Below are positions 1-6,167 of a stretch of 6,314 nucleotides of DNA, piece after piece. Below the pieces are notes generated by a model. It searched no databases. It was not told the DNA's origin and was given only the letters and a program-made list of their open reading frames with translations. Numbering within the stretch: the stretch's first letter is position 1; each line of letters opens with the position of its first letter. A program made the position numbers and the translations under genes. This DNA comes from Nitrospirota bacterium. Lineage in GTDB: Bacteria; Nitrospirota; Thermodesulfovibrionia; Thermodesulfovibrionales; Magnetobacteriaceae. The DNA is taken from positions 1 through 6,314 of the forward strand of contig JADFXO010000236.1 in assembly GCA_015233485.1 (NCBI GenBank). Reading direction: 5' to 3'.

Positions 1-18
1 AATCTTGGCACAATGATG

Positions 19-24
19 TATAAT
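19..24 (+). promoter_or_regulatory. Possible -10 box for the VOC gene
   Basis: A perfect TATAAT hexamer lies 22 bases before the ATG at 47, which would give a short leader of about 16 bases. The matching -35 region would fall at or beyond the left window edge, so it cannot be checked. The TTGGCA at 5-10 is only 8 bases away and cannot serve as its -35. Supported by the hexamer alone. Confidence 0.3.
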
Positions 25-46
25 ATGGAAGCAGGGTCTTGTCAAT

Positions 47-640
47 ATGATAAAATATAAAGAAATTAACCACTTAGCGCTAGTGACTTCAGACATGGAC
101 AGAACGATTCGCTTCTGGCGGGATTTGCTGGAGCTGAAACTTGTCGGCGGTGTGTCGAAACGTGGCAATAGACAATATTTTTTTCAGATTTCTGAAAGTT
201 GCCTGATAGCTTTTTTCGAGTGGCAAAACGTCAACCCGTGTAAAGAGAAAGAGGCAGGTTCTCCGGGTGAGGAGTGCATCTCATTCGATCACGTATGCCT
301 TGAAGTAGAGACTGCGGACGTTCTGTGGTTGTTAAAAGACAGGCTTGATGCAGCCGGCATATGGGTGTCGGAAGTCATAGACAATGGTTTTATCCACTCC
401 ATATTCACTAACGACCCTAATGGCATATGTGTGGAACTTTGCTACAGGGTGCCAGATGTGGATATGTCGCAAGATCTCCACATAGTTGATTCCACACCCA
501 GCGCAGTAACGCTTCAAGGCCGCAACCCACAGTCATTTTGGCCGGAAGTGAAAAACCCGACTTCACTGAGTGAACGTAAGGTTTACCACGGTGAGCTGAG
601 CATCATTGTCAGTGGTGAGGATGCCCTGCCATCAGTATGA
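47..640 (+). CDS. VOC-superfamily (glyoxalase/dioxygenase-fold) metalloprotein
   Basis: The product has 197 residues. Residues 5-135 form one vicinal-oxygen-chelate domain: the opening NHLALVTSDMDRTIRFWRD is the typical first beta-alpha unit, and DPNGICVEL (123-131) is the typical last strand. H9, E58, H82 and E130 sit at the spacing of the His-Glu-His-Glu metal ligands of glyoxalase I, so a divalent-metal site looks intact. Substrate cannot be read from sequence; glyoxalase I, fosfomycin-type transferase, ring-cleavage dioxygenase or epimerase roles all share this fold. Residues 136-197 form a tail rich in Ser/Pro/Asn that is not part of the standard domain of about 130 residues. The start at 47 is chosen because an in-frame stop lies at 14-16, no other in-frame ATG precedes it, and AGGG (33-36) is a weak ribosome site. 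It is convergent with the minus-strand operon and probably not part of it. Confidence 0.85.
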   Translation: MIKYKEINHLALVTSDMDRTIRFWRDLLELKLVGGVSKRGNRQYFFQISESCLIAFFEWQNVNPCKEKEAGSPGEECISFDHVCLEVETADVLWLLKDRLDAAGIWVSEVIDNGFIHSIFTNDPNGICVELCYRVPDVDMSQDLHIVDSTPSAVTLQGRNPQSFWPEVKNPTSLSERKVYHGELSIIVSGEDALPSV

Positions 641-692
641 ATTTATTTAATGATAGCCCGCAAACCCAATGCCCACGCATGTATTCAGGGGT

Positions 693-713
693 GAAGGGGG
701 ATTATCCCCCTTC
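693..713. terminator. Hairpin terminator shared by two convergent genes
   Basis: A perfect 8-bp stem GAAGGGGG/CCCCCTTC (693-700 with 706-713) encloses ATTAT; one more A-T pair can close the loop to three bases. It lies 52 bases after the stop of the plus-strand VOC gene and 4 bases after the stop of the minus-strand transketolase gene. On the plus strand it is followed by a moderately T-rich run (GTCTTTAATTCTTGTT). On the minus strand there is no clear T-tract, so it may act mainly on the plus strand and only as a 3' stabiliser for the operon. Confidence 0.7.
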
Positions 714-717
714 GTCT

Positions 718-1641
718 TTAATTCTTGTTAATGCAGTCTATCGTTTCCCTTACTATTGCGTTTGCCGACAGGCCGTTGCGCTCTTTCATGTCGTCGTATG
801 TCCCATAGCCCCCGGCGAAGACCCCATTCAGGCCGATACGCTTAAATCTGGCCGCGATGCCGTTTTCTGCTATAACCTCGGCCACGGCGCTGCCAAGACC
901 TCCGATTATACTGTGCTCTTCTACTGTGATAACCGCCCTTGTCTTTGAGACTGAGTCTATTATTAAATCTTTATCGATTGGTTTTATAGTATGAATATTG
1001 ACGACTCGCGCGTTTATTCCCATATTTTTCAGTTCGCCGTGCGCCTTCAGCACCTCGGTGGTTATGCTGCCGGTTGTGAATATTGCCGCGTCGCCGCCGT
1101 CCCTTAATATAACGCCTTTGCCTGTTTCAAATTCATAACCGGCTTCGTATATCTCGGGGGAGCCGCCGACCGACAGGCGTATGTAGACCGGCCCGTCAAT
1201 GCGGGCGGCCTCTTTCGTTATCTTCCTTGCCTCTATAGGGCCGGAAGGTGAAAACACCGTCATGCCGGGCAGCGCCCTCATTATGGACATATCAATAGTG
1301 GCGTGATGGGTGGCCCCAAGATTGCTGTAAACGAACCCGGCCCCGATGCCCACTATTTTTACGTTCATGCGCTGCATACATACGTCGTTTCTTATCTGCT
1401 CAAACGCCCTCATCGTCAGAAAACTTGCTATCGTGTATGCAAACGGCACCTTGCCGCATGAGGCAAGCCCGGCGGCCACACCTATCATATTTGCCTCGGC
1501 TATGCCGAAATTAATAAACCTGCCTGGGTAGGCCGCGCGAAACTTGTCATAGACAATGGCGCCGTTGTCGGCCACAAGGGCAAGGACTCTGCAATCCCTG
1601 CCGGCCAATTCATATAGGGCATCAATATAGGCGTTTCTCAT
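718..1641 (-). CDS. Split transketolase, C-terminal (pyrimidine-binding) subunit
   Basis: The product has 307 residues and corresponds to the pyrimidine-binding and C-terminal domains of transketolase; in split enzymes these sit on a subunit of about 310 residues. The pyrimidine domain covers about 1-160. FGIAEANMIGVAAGLA (45-60) contains E49, the expected conserved Glu that activates the thiamin aminopyrimidine ring. THH (111-113) and YIRLS (153-157) match active-site and phosphate-contact regions of the family. The C-terminal domain (about 170-307) carries NIHTIKPID (215-223) and EEHSIIGGLGSAVAE (241-255). With the adjacent N-half it should form a thiamin-diphosphate enzyme in the cytosol that moves two-carbon ketol units between sugar phosphates. 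The start at 1641 overlaps the previous stop as ATGA, indicating coupling. Being in a heptose-type operon, it may supply sedoheptulose 7-phosphate or a similar ketose phosphate (inference). A 1-deoxyxylulose-5-phosphate synthase half is less likely, because those enzymes are single chains. Confidence 0.93.
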   Translation of the reverse strand: MRNAYIDALYELAGRDCRVLALVADNGAIVYDKFRAAYPGRFINFGIAEANMIGVAAGLASCGKVPFAYTIASFLTMRAFEQIRNDVCMQRMNVKIVGIGAGFVYSNLGATHHATIDMSIMRALPGMTVFSPSGPIEARKITKEAARIDGPVYIRLSVGGSPEIYEAGYEFETGKGVILRDGGDAAIFTTGSITTEVLKAHGELKNMGINARVVNIHTIKPIDKDLIIDSVSKTRAVITVEEHSIIGGLGSAVAEVIAENGIAARFKRIGLNGVFAGGYGTYDDMKERNGLSANAIVRETIDCINKN

Positions 1642-2474
1642 TGCGGTTCTATTCCCAGTTCGTTATAGGCCACGCGCATCTCCTGCCCGTTGGGCATCCT
1701 GTAATGCCATATCGGCTCGTTTTCCATGAATGACACCCCCTTGCCCTTTATAGTGTTTGCTATTATCATGGATGGTTTCCCTGTTTGAAAGGGCAGGGTC
1801 GAAAATAAATCTATCAGTTCTTTAATATTGTGTCCGTCTGCCTCCATGATATGCCAGCCGAATGCGCGCCATTTATCTGCCAGCGGGCTGATTGGGACTA
1901 TGTTGTCGAGGGTGTCCATTGCCTGAAGCCGGTTGTGGTCGATTATCGCGCAGAGATTGTCGAGCCTGTGGGCAGCCGCAAACATCGCCGCTTCCCACAC
2001 TGAACCCTCCTGACACTCTCCATCTCCCATCACGACAAAGACTTTAAAATCCCTGTTGTCCATCTTTCCGGCCATGGCAATGCCGGTGCCAAAGGGAAGG
2101 CCATGCCCAAGTGCGCCGGTTGAGGCCTCAACGCCCGGTATTTTAAGCATGTCCGGGTGCCCACCCAATATCGTGCCGCTCCTGCCAAACGTATCAAGCT
2201 CTGATTTATCGAAAAATCCTAAGTCTGCAAGCACCGCGTAGAGCGATACGCAGGCATGTCCCTTGCTAAGGATAAATCTGTCCCTGCCGGGGTCGCTGAT
2301 GGTCTGTGGCGTAACATTCAGGATTTCATAATACAGGGCAACCAGTATCTCGACGATTGACAGCGATGCGGGTATATGCCCGCCGCCGCCTTCGCATATT
2401 ATTTTGAATATGGAGCGCCTTATTGCTTCGGCCTTGTTGATCAGATGATTCATTTTATCCATGGTATCGCTCAT
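1638..2474 (-). CDS. Split transketolase, N-terminal (diphosphate-binding) subunit
   Basis: The product has 278 residues, the usual size for the thiamin-diphosphate-binding half of a two-gene transketolase. GGGHIPASLSIVEILVALYY (30-49) is the first conserved block, a variant of the common GHPGGSLS. SKGHACVSLYA (70-80), GGHPD (104-108) and GALGHGLP (120-127) follow, each with an active-site His or Gly-rich loop. GDGECQEGSVWEA (150-162) with N181 is the GDG-N(n)-N motif that binds the diphosphate through a divalent metal. The last part, IIANTIKGKGVSFMEN (237-252), is also typical. The gene overlaps the isomerase gene by 20 bases in another frame and hands over to the C-half by an ATGA overlap. 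The start at 2474 gives MSDTMDKMNH; in-frame ATGs at 2462 and 2453 are possible alternatives, and none has a strong ribosome site. Confidence 0.93.
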   Translation of the reverse strand: MSDTMDKMNHLINKAEAIRRSIFKIICEGGGGHIPASLSIVEILVALYYEILNVTPQTISDPGRDRFILSKGHACVSLYAVLADLGFFDKSELDTFGRSGTILGGHPDMLKIPGVEASTGALGHGLPFGTGIAMAGKMDNRDFKVFVVMGDGECQEGSVWEAAMFAAAHRLDNLCAIIDHNRLQAMDTLDNIVPISPLADKWRAFGWHIMEADGHNIKELIDLFSTLPFQTGKPSMIIANTIKGKGVSFMENEPIWHYRMPNGQEMRVAYNELGIEPQ

Positions 2475-3042
2475 TGATATTCACACTCAAATTGTCTATT
2501 ATGGTGTGGCAGATGTACTGGTGAATTACCTCGACATAGCCGTAGTGCTCCACGGGCACGTAGAAATTTATATCTCCCATTGCCCTTAATGGATTATCTG
2601 TTTTGAATCCGGAGAGGGTTATGACGGCGCAGCCCTTGACCCTCGCTGCCGCAACCGCGTTTAAAATGTTTCTTGATTGCCCGGAGCTGCTAACTGCAAC
2701 AAGGTAATCCCCTTTGGCGGCAAACAGCTCAATAGGCTTTGCAAACACATGTTCGTATCCAAAATCATTCCCCATACATGTAAGCATCGAGGCATCGTTA
2801 AAGGCCATGGCGGCAATCCCCCCGTTTTTGCTGAAATCTGTCGCCATATGGCTGCATATAGCGGCGCTTCCACCGTTTCCAATAAACATCAGTTTCAAGC
2901 CTGAGCCGGCCAGCCCCCTGATTAACACGCACGCGCAGCCTATCGCGGCTGGAAAATTTATCATGCCGCCTCTTAAATCGGTACACTCAATCCTGTCAAG
3001 CAACAACTTAAAGTCGCCTATGTATTTCTTTATAGTTTCCAT
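2455..3042 (-). CDS. gmhA: SIS-domain sugar-phosphate isomerase, GmhA-like
   Basis: The product has 195 residues, the normal length of sedoheptulose-7-phosphate isomerase (GmhA), and is one SIS domain. FIGNGGSAAICSHMATDF (53-70) and SSSGQSRNILNAV (118-130) are the two phosphate-binding SIS loops; CMGNDFGYEHVF (89-100) matches the CVGNDFGF block of GmhA. GmhA converts sedoheptulose 7-phosphate to D-glycero-D-manno-heptose 7-phosphate using a zinc ion bound by His, Glu, Gln and His. The equivalents here appear to be H65, D69, E171 and H179: spacing is kept but two ligands differ (Glu to Asp, Gln to Glu). This fits a side branch of the family, so the substrate could be sedoheptulose 7-phosphate or a related ketose phosphate. 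Start and previous stop overlap as TAATG, with no visible ribosome site, so translation is probably coupled to the fusion gene upstream. Confidence 0.88.
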   Translation of the reverse strand: METIKKYIGDFKLLLDRIECTDLRGGMINFPAAIGCACVLIRGLAGSGLKLMFIGNGGSAAICSHMATDFSKNGGIAAMAFNDASMLTCMGNDFGYEHVFAKPIELFAAKGDYLVAVSSSGQSRNILNAVAAARVKGCAVITLSGFKTDNPLRAMGDINFYVPVEHYGYVEVIHQYICHTIIDNLSVNINERYHG

Positions 3043-4580
3043 TAGCGTAGCAGCGTGTTTATAAACTCAAGCACTTCATGTTTTTCAACCGGTTTTTTAT
3101 TTCCCACGATTTGCACGGCAAGCGCCCCGACGACATTGCCGGCAAAGGACGCCGCCTCTGCGGGCATATCTACCGCGAAGCACGAAGCTGCATAAGTAAA
3201 AAGGGCATCTCCGGCCCCTACTATATCTACAATATTTGTGGCAAACGCCGGTACCTTCGTTATTTCGCCTCGCCCGTTTATATATATTAATCCTCTTCCG
3301 CCGAGGGTGATCACCAGATGGTTGAAAGATACCTCAGACATCAGCGCCCTTGCAATATCGTCAATTGCAGAGAACTTGTCCTGGACGGCCAGCCGTGCCT
3401 CATACTCGTCGAGACATATGAAGTTTACGCGATTATATTTAGTGATAAGATTATAGCCCGAATTTGCCCCGTTTGTCTGGACGTTTACGGCAACTTTTGT
3501 GGAGAATTCCTCCATGGCCGCGATTATCTCTTTAGTTATCAAACCGTGTCCGAAGTCAGAGACCATTATCAGATCATAGTCATGGATAATTGACCTTATA
3601 TGCCCGATTATCTGGCGGTTAAGGGTCTCGTCTATGTAGCTGTCGTTGATGTAGTTTATCTCAAAAACCTTCTGTCTCTGATAGTTGTTGATATATCGCC
3701 TTTTGACTATTGTTGGGCTGTCTTTTCTGTAAAAAAACTTCGGCCTGATTGTGGATTTTAGATTATTAGTAATAAAATTCTCCTTTGAATCTTCTGCCCC
3801 AAGTGCGGTTATCATGTGGACATCATCGCATATTCCCGCAAGATGGTTTGCTATGGCCATGACCCCGCCGTTAAAAACCTCATGGTTGAGATATTTGTTG
3901 ACCAGGAGCTGGGCCTTGGGCGACTTGCCCATGGTTTCGCAGGTATAGTATTCATCAATTATGCAGTCGCCTATGAGCAGAATCTTCATATTTTTTATTG
4001 TATCAATGTATCTTAATATGTCCCCAAATTTATATTTTGAAGAAAATTGTTTAAGAAATGTTACGACATCATCAGGATAAATATCGAGAGTATTCTTAAT
4101 AGCAGGGTTGAAATATTTATTCAGCAGCTCTGTTGATGAGAATACTATTTCGTGGGTAAAGCTGATTTGCGCCCCGATTTCCTTTATGACTTCATACTCT
4201 TTTTGGAGTTTTCCCGTCTTGTCAATAAAATTTTCGAACTCCTGCCCCTTGACGTAGATGTCGGGGCGCAGGAGGCGCAGCGTCTGCTCTGCGGTAGGCC
4301 ATTCGTTTATGGCCACATAATCGACACACTCAAGGGCTGCCAGACACTCTGCCCTGATAGCCTGGTTGAACACCGGCCTGCCAGTTCCCTTATCAACGTA
4401 AACATCCGGTGTTACGGTGATGACGAGGCAATCGCCCATTTGTTTTGCCGCCTGAAAATGTTTGATATGACCCGGGTGCATGAGGTCGAAGCAGCCGTGG
4501 CAGTGGACAATTCGCTTGCCTCCGGCTTTCAATGCCTCTAATAGTGTTGAGAGTTCCTTGATGCCGTATATTTTTTTCAT
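3042..4580 (-). CDS. Fused nucleotidyltransferase (RfaE2-type) and PfkB kinase (RfaE1-type), reversed HldE order
   Basis: The product has 512 residues and two enzyme domains. Residues 20-155 form a cytidylyltransferase-fold domain: GCFDLMHPGHIKHFQ (29-43) holds the HPGH signature (35-38), RPDIYVKGQEF (105-115) the middle block, and FSSTELLNKY (147-156) the C-terminal ISSTxL-type motif. Residues 198-512 form a PfkB/ribokinase-fold kinase: ILLIGDCIIDEYY (200-212) opens it, NGGVMAIANHLAG (237-249) is the Gly-rich substrate region, TIVKRRYI (290-297) follows, and IVGAGDALFTYAAS (453-466) carries the catalytic base D458. By family knowledge the kinase would add a 1-phosphate to a heptose 7-phosphate and the transferase would attach a nucleotide after phosphatase action; the nucleotide (ADP, CDP or other) cannot be told from sequence. 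E. coli HldE is 477 residues with the kinase first; here the kinase is last. Residues 157-197 form a mainly helical, AT-rich linker. The start overlaps the previous stop as ATGA. Confidence 0.9.
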   Translation of the reverse strand: MKKIYGIKELSTLLEALKAGGKRIVHCHGCFDLMHPGHIKHFQAAKQMGDCLVITVTPDVYVDKGTGRPVFNQAIRAECLAALECVDYVAINEWPTAEQTLRLLRPDIYVKGQEFENFIDKTGKLQKEYEVIKEIGAQISFTHEIVFSSTELLNKYFNPAIKNTLDIYPDDVVTFLKQFSSKYKFGDILRYIDTIKNMKILLIGDCIIDEYYTCETMGKSPKAQLLVNKYLNHEVFNGGVMAIANHLAGICDDVHMITALGAEDSKENFITNNLKSTIRPKFFYRKDSPTIVKRRYINNYQRQKVFEINYINDSYIDETLNRQIIGHIRSIIHDYDLIMVSDFGHGLITKEIIAAMEEFSTKVAVNVQTNGANSGYNLITKYNRVNFICLDEYEARLAVQDKFSAIDDIARALMSEVSFNHLVITLGGRGLIYINGRGEITKVPAFATNIVDIVGAGDALFTYAASCFAVDMPAEAASFAGNVVGALAVQIVGNKKPVEKHEVLEFINTLLR

Positions 4581-5539
4581 GATTTGGCGCTTCTTAATTC
4601 TCTTAATTCATTGAGGGCGCTCCAAAGGGCGGGGATGGCCTCTGCGTGGCCGGCCTTGATGTAACGGCTATTGCCCCCGTCGGCCACTGTTCTTAAAAGT
4701 ATCGTCTTTAATGGTCTGAAATAATATGCCGCGCAGTCCTTAGGCGGCTCATTCATGGTATCGGTGATGTCATGGAGGTCACAGACGACGGTGGTGAAAT
4801 TGTCTATTCGGCGATTTTCCTGAGATGCTGCATTTCTAGCCATGCTGAGCGCTTTAAGGAAAACCTCCGGCGCCATTACGGCGCTTCCAAAGCTCATAAG
4901 CACCCCCCCTTGAAGGCCCTCTACCACAGATACAAATTTAAGGAAATCGTTATATGACAACGCCCCGGTTGCCGCCCCGTCGCAGTTTGGATGTTCATGA
5001 ATTATATCATAACCAATCCCCACATGTATAGTTGCCGGAATCTTAAGCCTGTACGCGGCAGCTAATAGGCTGAAGTCTTCATGCAAAAAGCCGCCCTCGA
5101 AGATTGCCCTGCCGACGGCCTCACCAAGTCCAATTTTTTTATCGTCCTCGTAGGAGCAATTTATTATATCGTTGATTTGGCCGGTCTCTTTCCACAAACC
5201 AAACCGGCCGTCTTTGATATATTTCGAAACACTCTCGGTGGTAGCGCCAATCAGTGCCAGTTCATAGTCGTGTATTACGGCGGCGCCGTTGCCTGCGATG
5301 CACGATATATAACCATTTTCCATCATATCAATCAGGTATCTCTGAACGCCGCTGCGAATGACGTGAGCGCCCATCATGAGTATCACGGGGCTTGAATTTT
5401 GCTTTGCGGATAGGATGTCACGGGCGGTATCCATTAACCTGCCGCCATCGCGTGCTGTCAGGGGCATTATTGCATCGGAACTCATATCATGTATCCTGCT
5501 ATCAAGAGGCAGCACTCGCAGCCTTCGCCGGTCAAACAT
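4577..5539 (-). CDS. Conserved protein of unknown function, deoxyhypusine-synthase-like
   Basis: I cannot assign a function to this 320-residue protein. No signal peptide or membrane span is evident, so it is probably cytosolic. Blocks that look conserved are PVILMMGAHVIRSG (51-64), GNGAAVIHDYELALIGATTE (83-102), HVGIGYDIIHEHPNCDGAAT (172-191) and GGVLMSFGSAVMAPEVFLKA (211-230). The alternation of a hydrophobic strand, a Gly/Ala/His turn and a helix suggests a Rossmann-like alpha/beta fold. GNGAAVIHD recalls the GAN-x-HD turn in NAD-binding deoxyhypusine synthases, but I see no counterpart of their catalytic-lysine segment, so this is a fold guess and not a function. Its place between Uma2 and the nucleotidyltransferase/kinase, with overlaps on both sides, suggests a role in the same sugar pathway. 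The start at 5539 overlaps the Uma2 stop by 8 bases and lacks a ribosome site. An internal ATG at 5485 has AGGA 8 bases before it, but would lose the RVLPLDSRIHD segment, which looks like part of the protein. Confidence 0.75.
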   Translation of the reverse strand: MFDRRRLRVLPLDSRIHDMSSDAIMPLTARDGGRLMDTARDILSAKQNSSPVILMMGAHVIRSGVQRYLIDMMENGYISCIAGNGAAVIHDYELALIGATTESVSKYIKDGRFGLWKETGQINDIINCSYEDDKKIGLGEAVGRAIFEGGFLHEDFSLLAAAYRLKIPATIHVGIGYDIIHEHPNCDGAATGALSYNDFLKFVSVVEGLQGGVLMSFGSAVMAPEVFLKALSMARNAASQENRRIDNFTTVVCDLHDITDTMNEPPKDCAAYYFRPLKTILLRTVADGGNSRYIKAGHAEAIPALWSALNELRELRSAKS

Positions 5540-6059
5540 AGGTTTTATAATCGAATATATCCTTGATATTGACCTTGAGACCTTCTATGACCTTAGACGT
5601 GACGACACCTTCAAGTTCAGCGACGGAGTGTGTAATATATTTATCGTTTTCAATAGTCAGAATCTCAATAGTCAGTAAATCAGGGATGACAATCCAGTAT
5701 TCAGGCACACGGTATCTCTCGTAGATTTCTCTCTTGACGGCAGTATCTCTTCTGTATGTGCCGGGTGAAACGATTTCACATACCATATCAGGCACGCCTC
5801 TTATCCAGTCCTGAAAGATTGCCATATTCTCTTTCCTGATAAACATGATGTCGGGTTGAAGCCGATTGATTGCATCTTCAAAGATTACGTCGAGCGGAGC
5901 AAGGCACAACTTACCCACATCATTTTTTTCTAAATGGAAAAGTATTGTTTTTACAAGTTTTAACACAATATCCTGATGCTTGCCAAATGGACTAGGCCCC
6001 ATGATTTCCTCTCCGTTGATAATTTCCGTCAAGTCTAAGTCTGATTCGAGTGTTTGCAT
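5532..6059 (-). CDS. Uma2 family (DUF820) PD-(D/E)XK nuclease-like protein
   Basis: The product has 175 residues, slightly short of the usual 180-200. It shows the Uma2 order: NGEEIMGPSPFGKHQ (15-29) matches the family's DGE..M.PSP..H start, LQPDIMFI (67-74) supplies the PD, MVCEIVSPGT (92-101) supplies E95, and AVKREIYERYRVPEYWIVIP (107-126) supplies K109 and the common Y...VPEYWIV block. P69-D70, E95 and K109 together make an intact PD-(D/E)XK set, so nuclease activity is possible. The biological role of Uma2 proteins is poorly known; they are numerous in cyanobacteria and some environmental bacteria. It is the first gene of the operon and overlaps the next by 8 bases. The start at 6059 has no ribosome site, and an in-frame stop lies five codons upstream. 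A strong GGAGAGG stands 5 bases before an in-frame ATG at 6002, but starting there would remove the conserved INGEE segment. Confidence 0.88.
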   Translation of the reverse strand: MQTLESDLDLTEIINGEEIMGPSPFGKHQDIVLKLVKTILFHLEKNDVGKLCLAPLDVIFEDAINRLQPDIMFIRKENMAIFQDWIRGVPDMVCEIVSPGTYRRDTAVKREIYERYRVPEYWIVIPDLLTIEILTIENDKYITHSVAELEGVVTSKVIEGLKVNIKDIFDYKTYV

Positions 6060-6094
6060 GATGATAGTATATCATTGGAGTTATGGTTTTGTCG

Positions 6095-6100
6095 ATTATA
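6095..6100 (-). promoter_or_regulatory. Possible -10 box for the Uma2-led operon
   Basis: On the minus strand 6100-6095 reads TATAAT. Transcription would begin near 6088, leaving a leader of about 28 bases before the ATG at 6059. At 16-base spacing the -35 position reads CTGTCC (3 of 6 matches), so the promoter would be weak or need an activator. That -35 stretch falls inside the IS-end-like repeat. Confidence 0.4.
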
Positions 6101-6121
6101 ATACTCCCCAAAAACTGGACA
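6097..6121 (+). repeat. Direct repeat copy 1, IS-end-like
   Basis: TATAAT, three variable bases, then CCCCAAAAACTGGACA. It matches the copy at 6190-6214 in 22 of 25 positions and has the same orientation; the copies start 93 bases apart. The 16-base core is identical. It looks like a solo left end of an IS related to the one that begins near 6195, since the sequence after the core differs between the copies. Confidence 0.7.
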
Positions 6122-6167
6122 GAGCAATAAGACTGATAAATTAATCCACCTTATAGAGACTAATTTT

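Larger units (their letters stand above)
718..6059 (-). other. Predicted six-gene operon (Uma2 to transketolase C-half)
   Basis: Six minus-strand genes follow one another with no intergenic gap: successive overlaps are 8 (5532-5539), 4 (4577-4580), 1 (3042), 20 (2455-2474) and 4 bases (1638-1641). Most internal starts lack a convincing Shine-Dalgarno sequence, which points to translational coupling and a single transcript. The only room for a promoter is upstream of 6059, and the hairpin at 693-713 closes the unit. Order of expression: Uma2 protein, DHS-like protein, nucleotidyltransferase/kinase fusion, SIS isomerase, transketolase N-half, transketolase C-half. Confidence 0.8.

Noticed and set aside
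5..20. TTGGCAC resembling the -24 half of a sigma-54 promoter
   Set aside because: The required GC dinucleotide of the -12 element, expected at 19-20, reads TA, so only half the signal is present.
637..948. Plus-strand reading frame of 103 codons after the VOC gene
   Set aside because: It crosses the terminator hairpin and then runs antisense through the well-supported C-terminal domain of the transketolase; its protein resembles nothing I know and lacks a ribosome site.
2714..3064. Plus-strand reading frame of 116 codons
   Set aside because: Entirely antisense to the GmhA-like gene, whose motifs are clear; a shadow frame.
4152..4541. Plus-strand reading frame of 129 codons
   Set aside because: Antisense to the nucleotidyltransferase domain, with no recognisable domain.
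5081..5678. Plus-strand reading frames opposite the DHS-like and Uma2 genes
   Set aside because: Antisense shadows of genes with recognisable motifs; no ribosome sites or family features.
5532..6002. Shorter Uma2 start at 6002 behind a strong GGAGAGG
   Set aside because: It would delete the NGEE segment that belongs to the family's conserved N-terminus; the purine-rich run is explained by the Gly-Glu-Glu codons.
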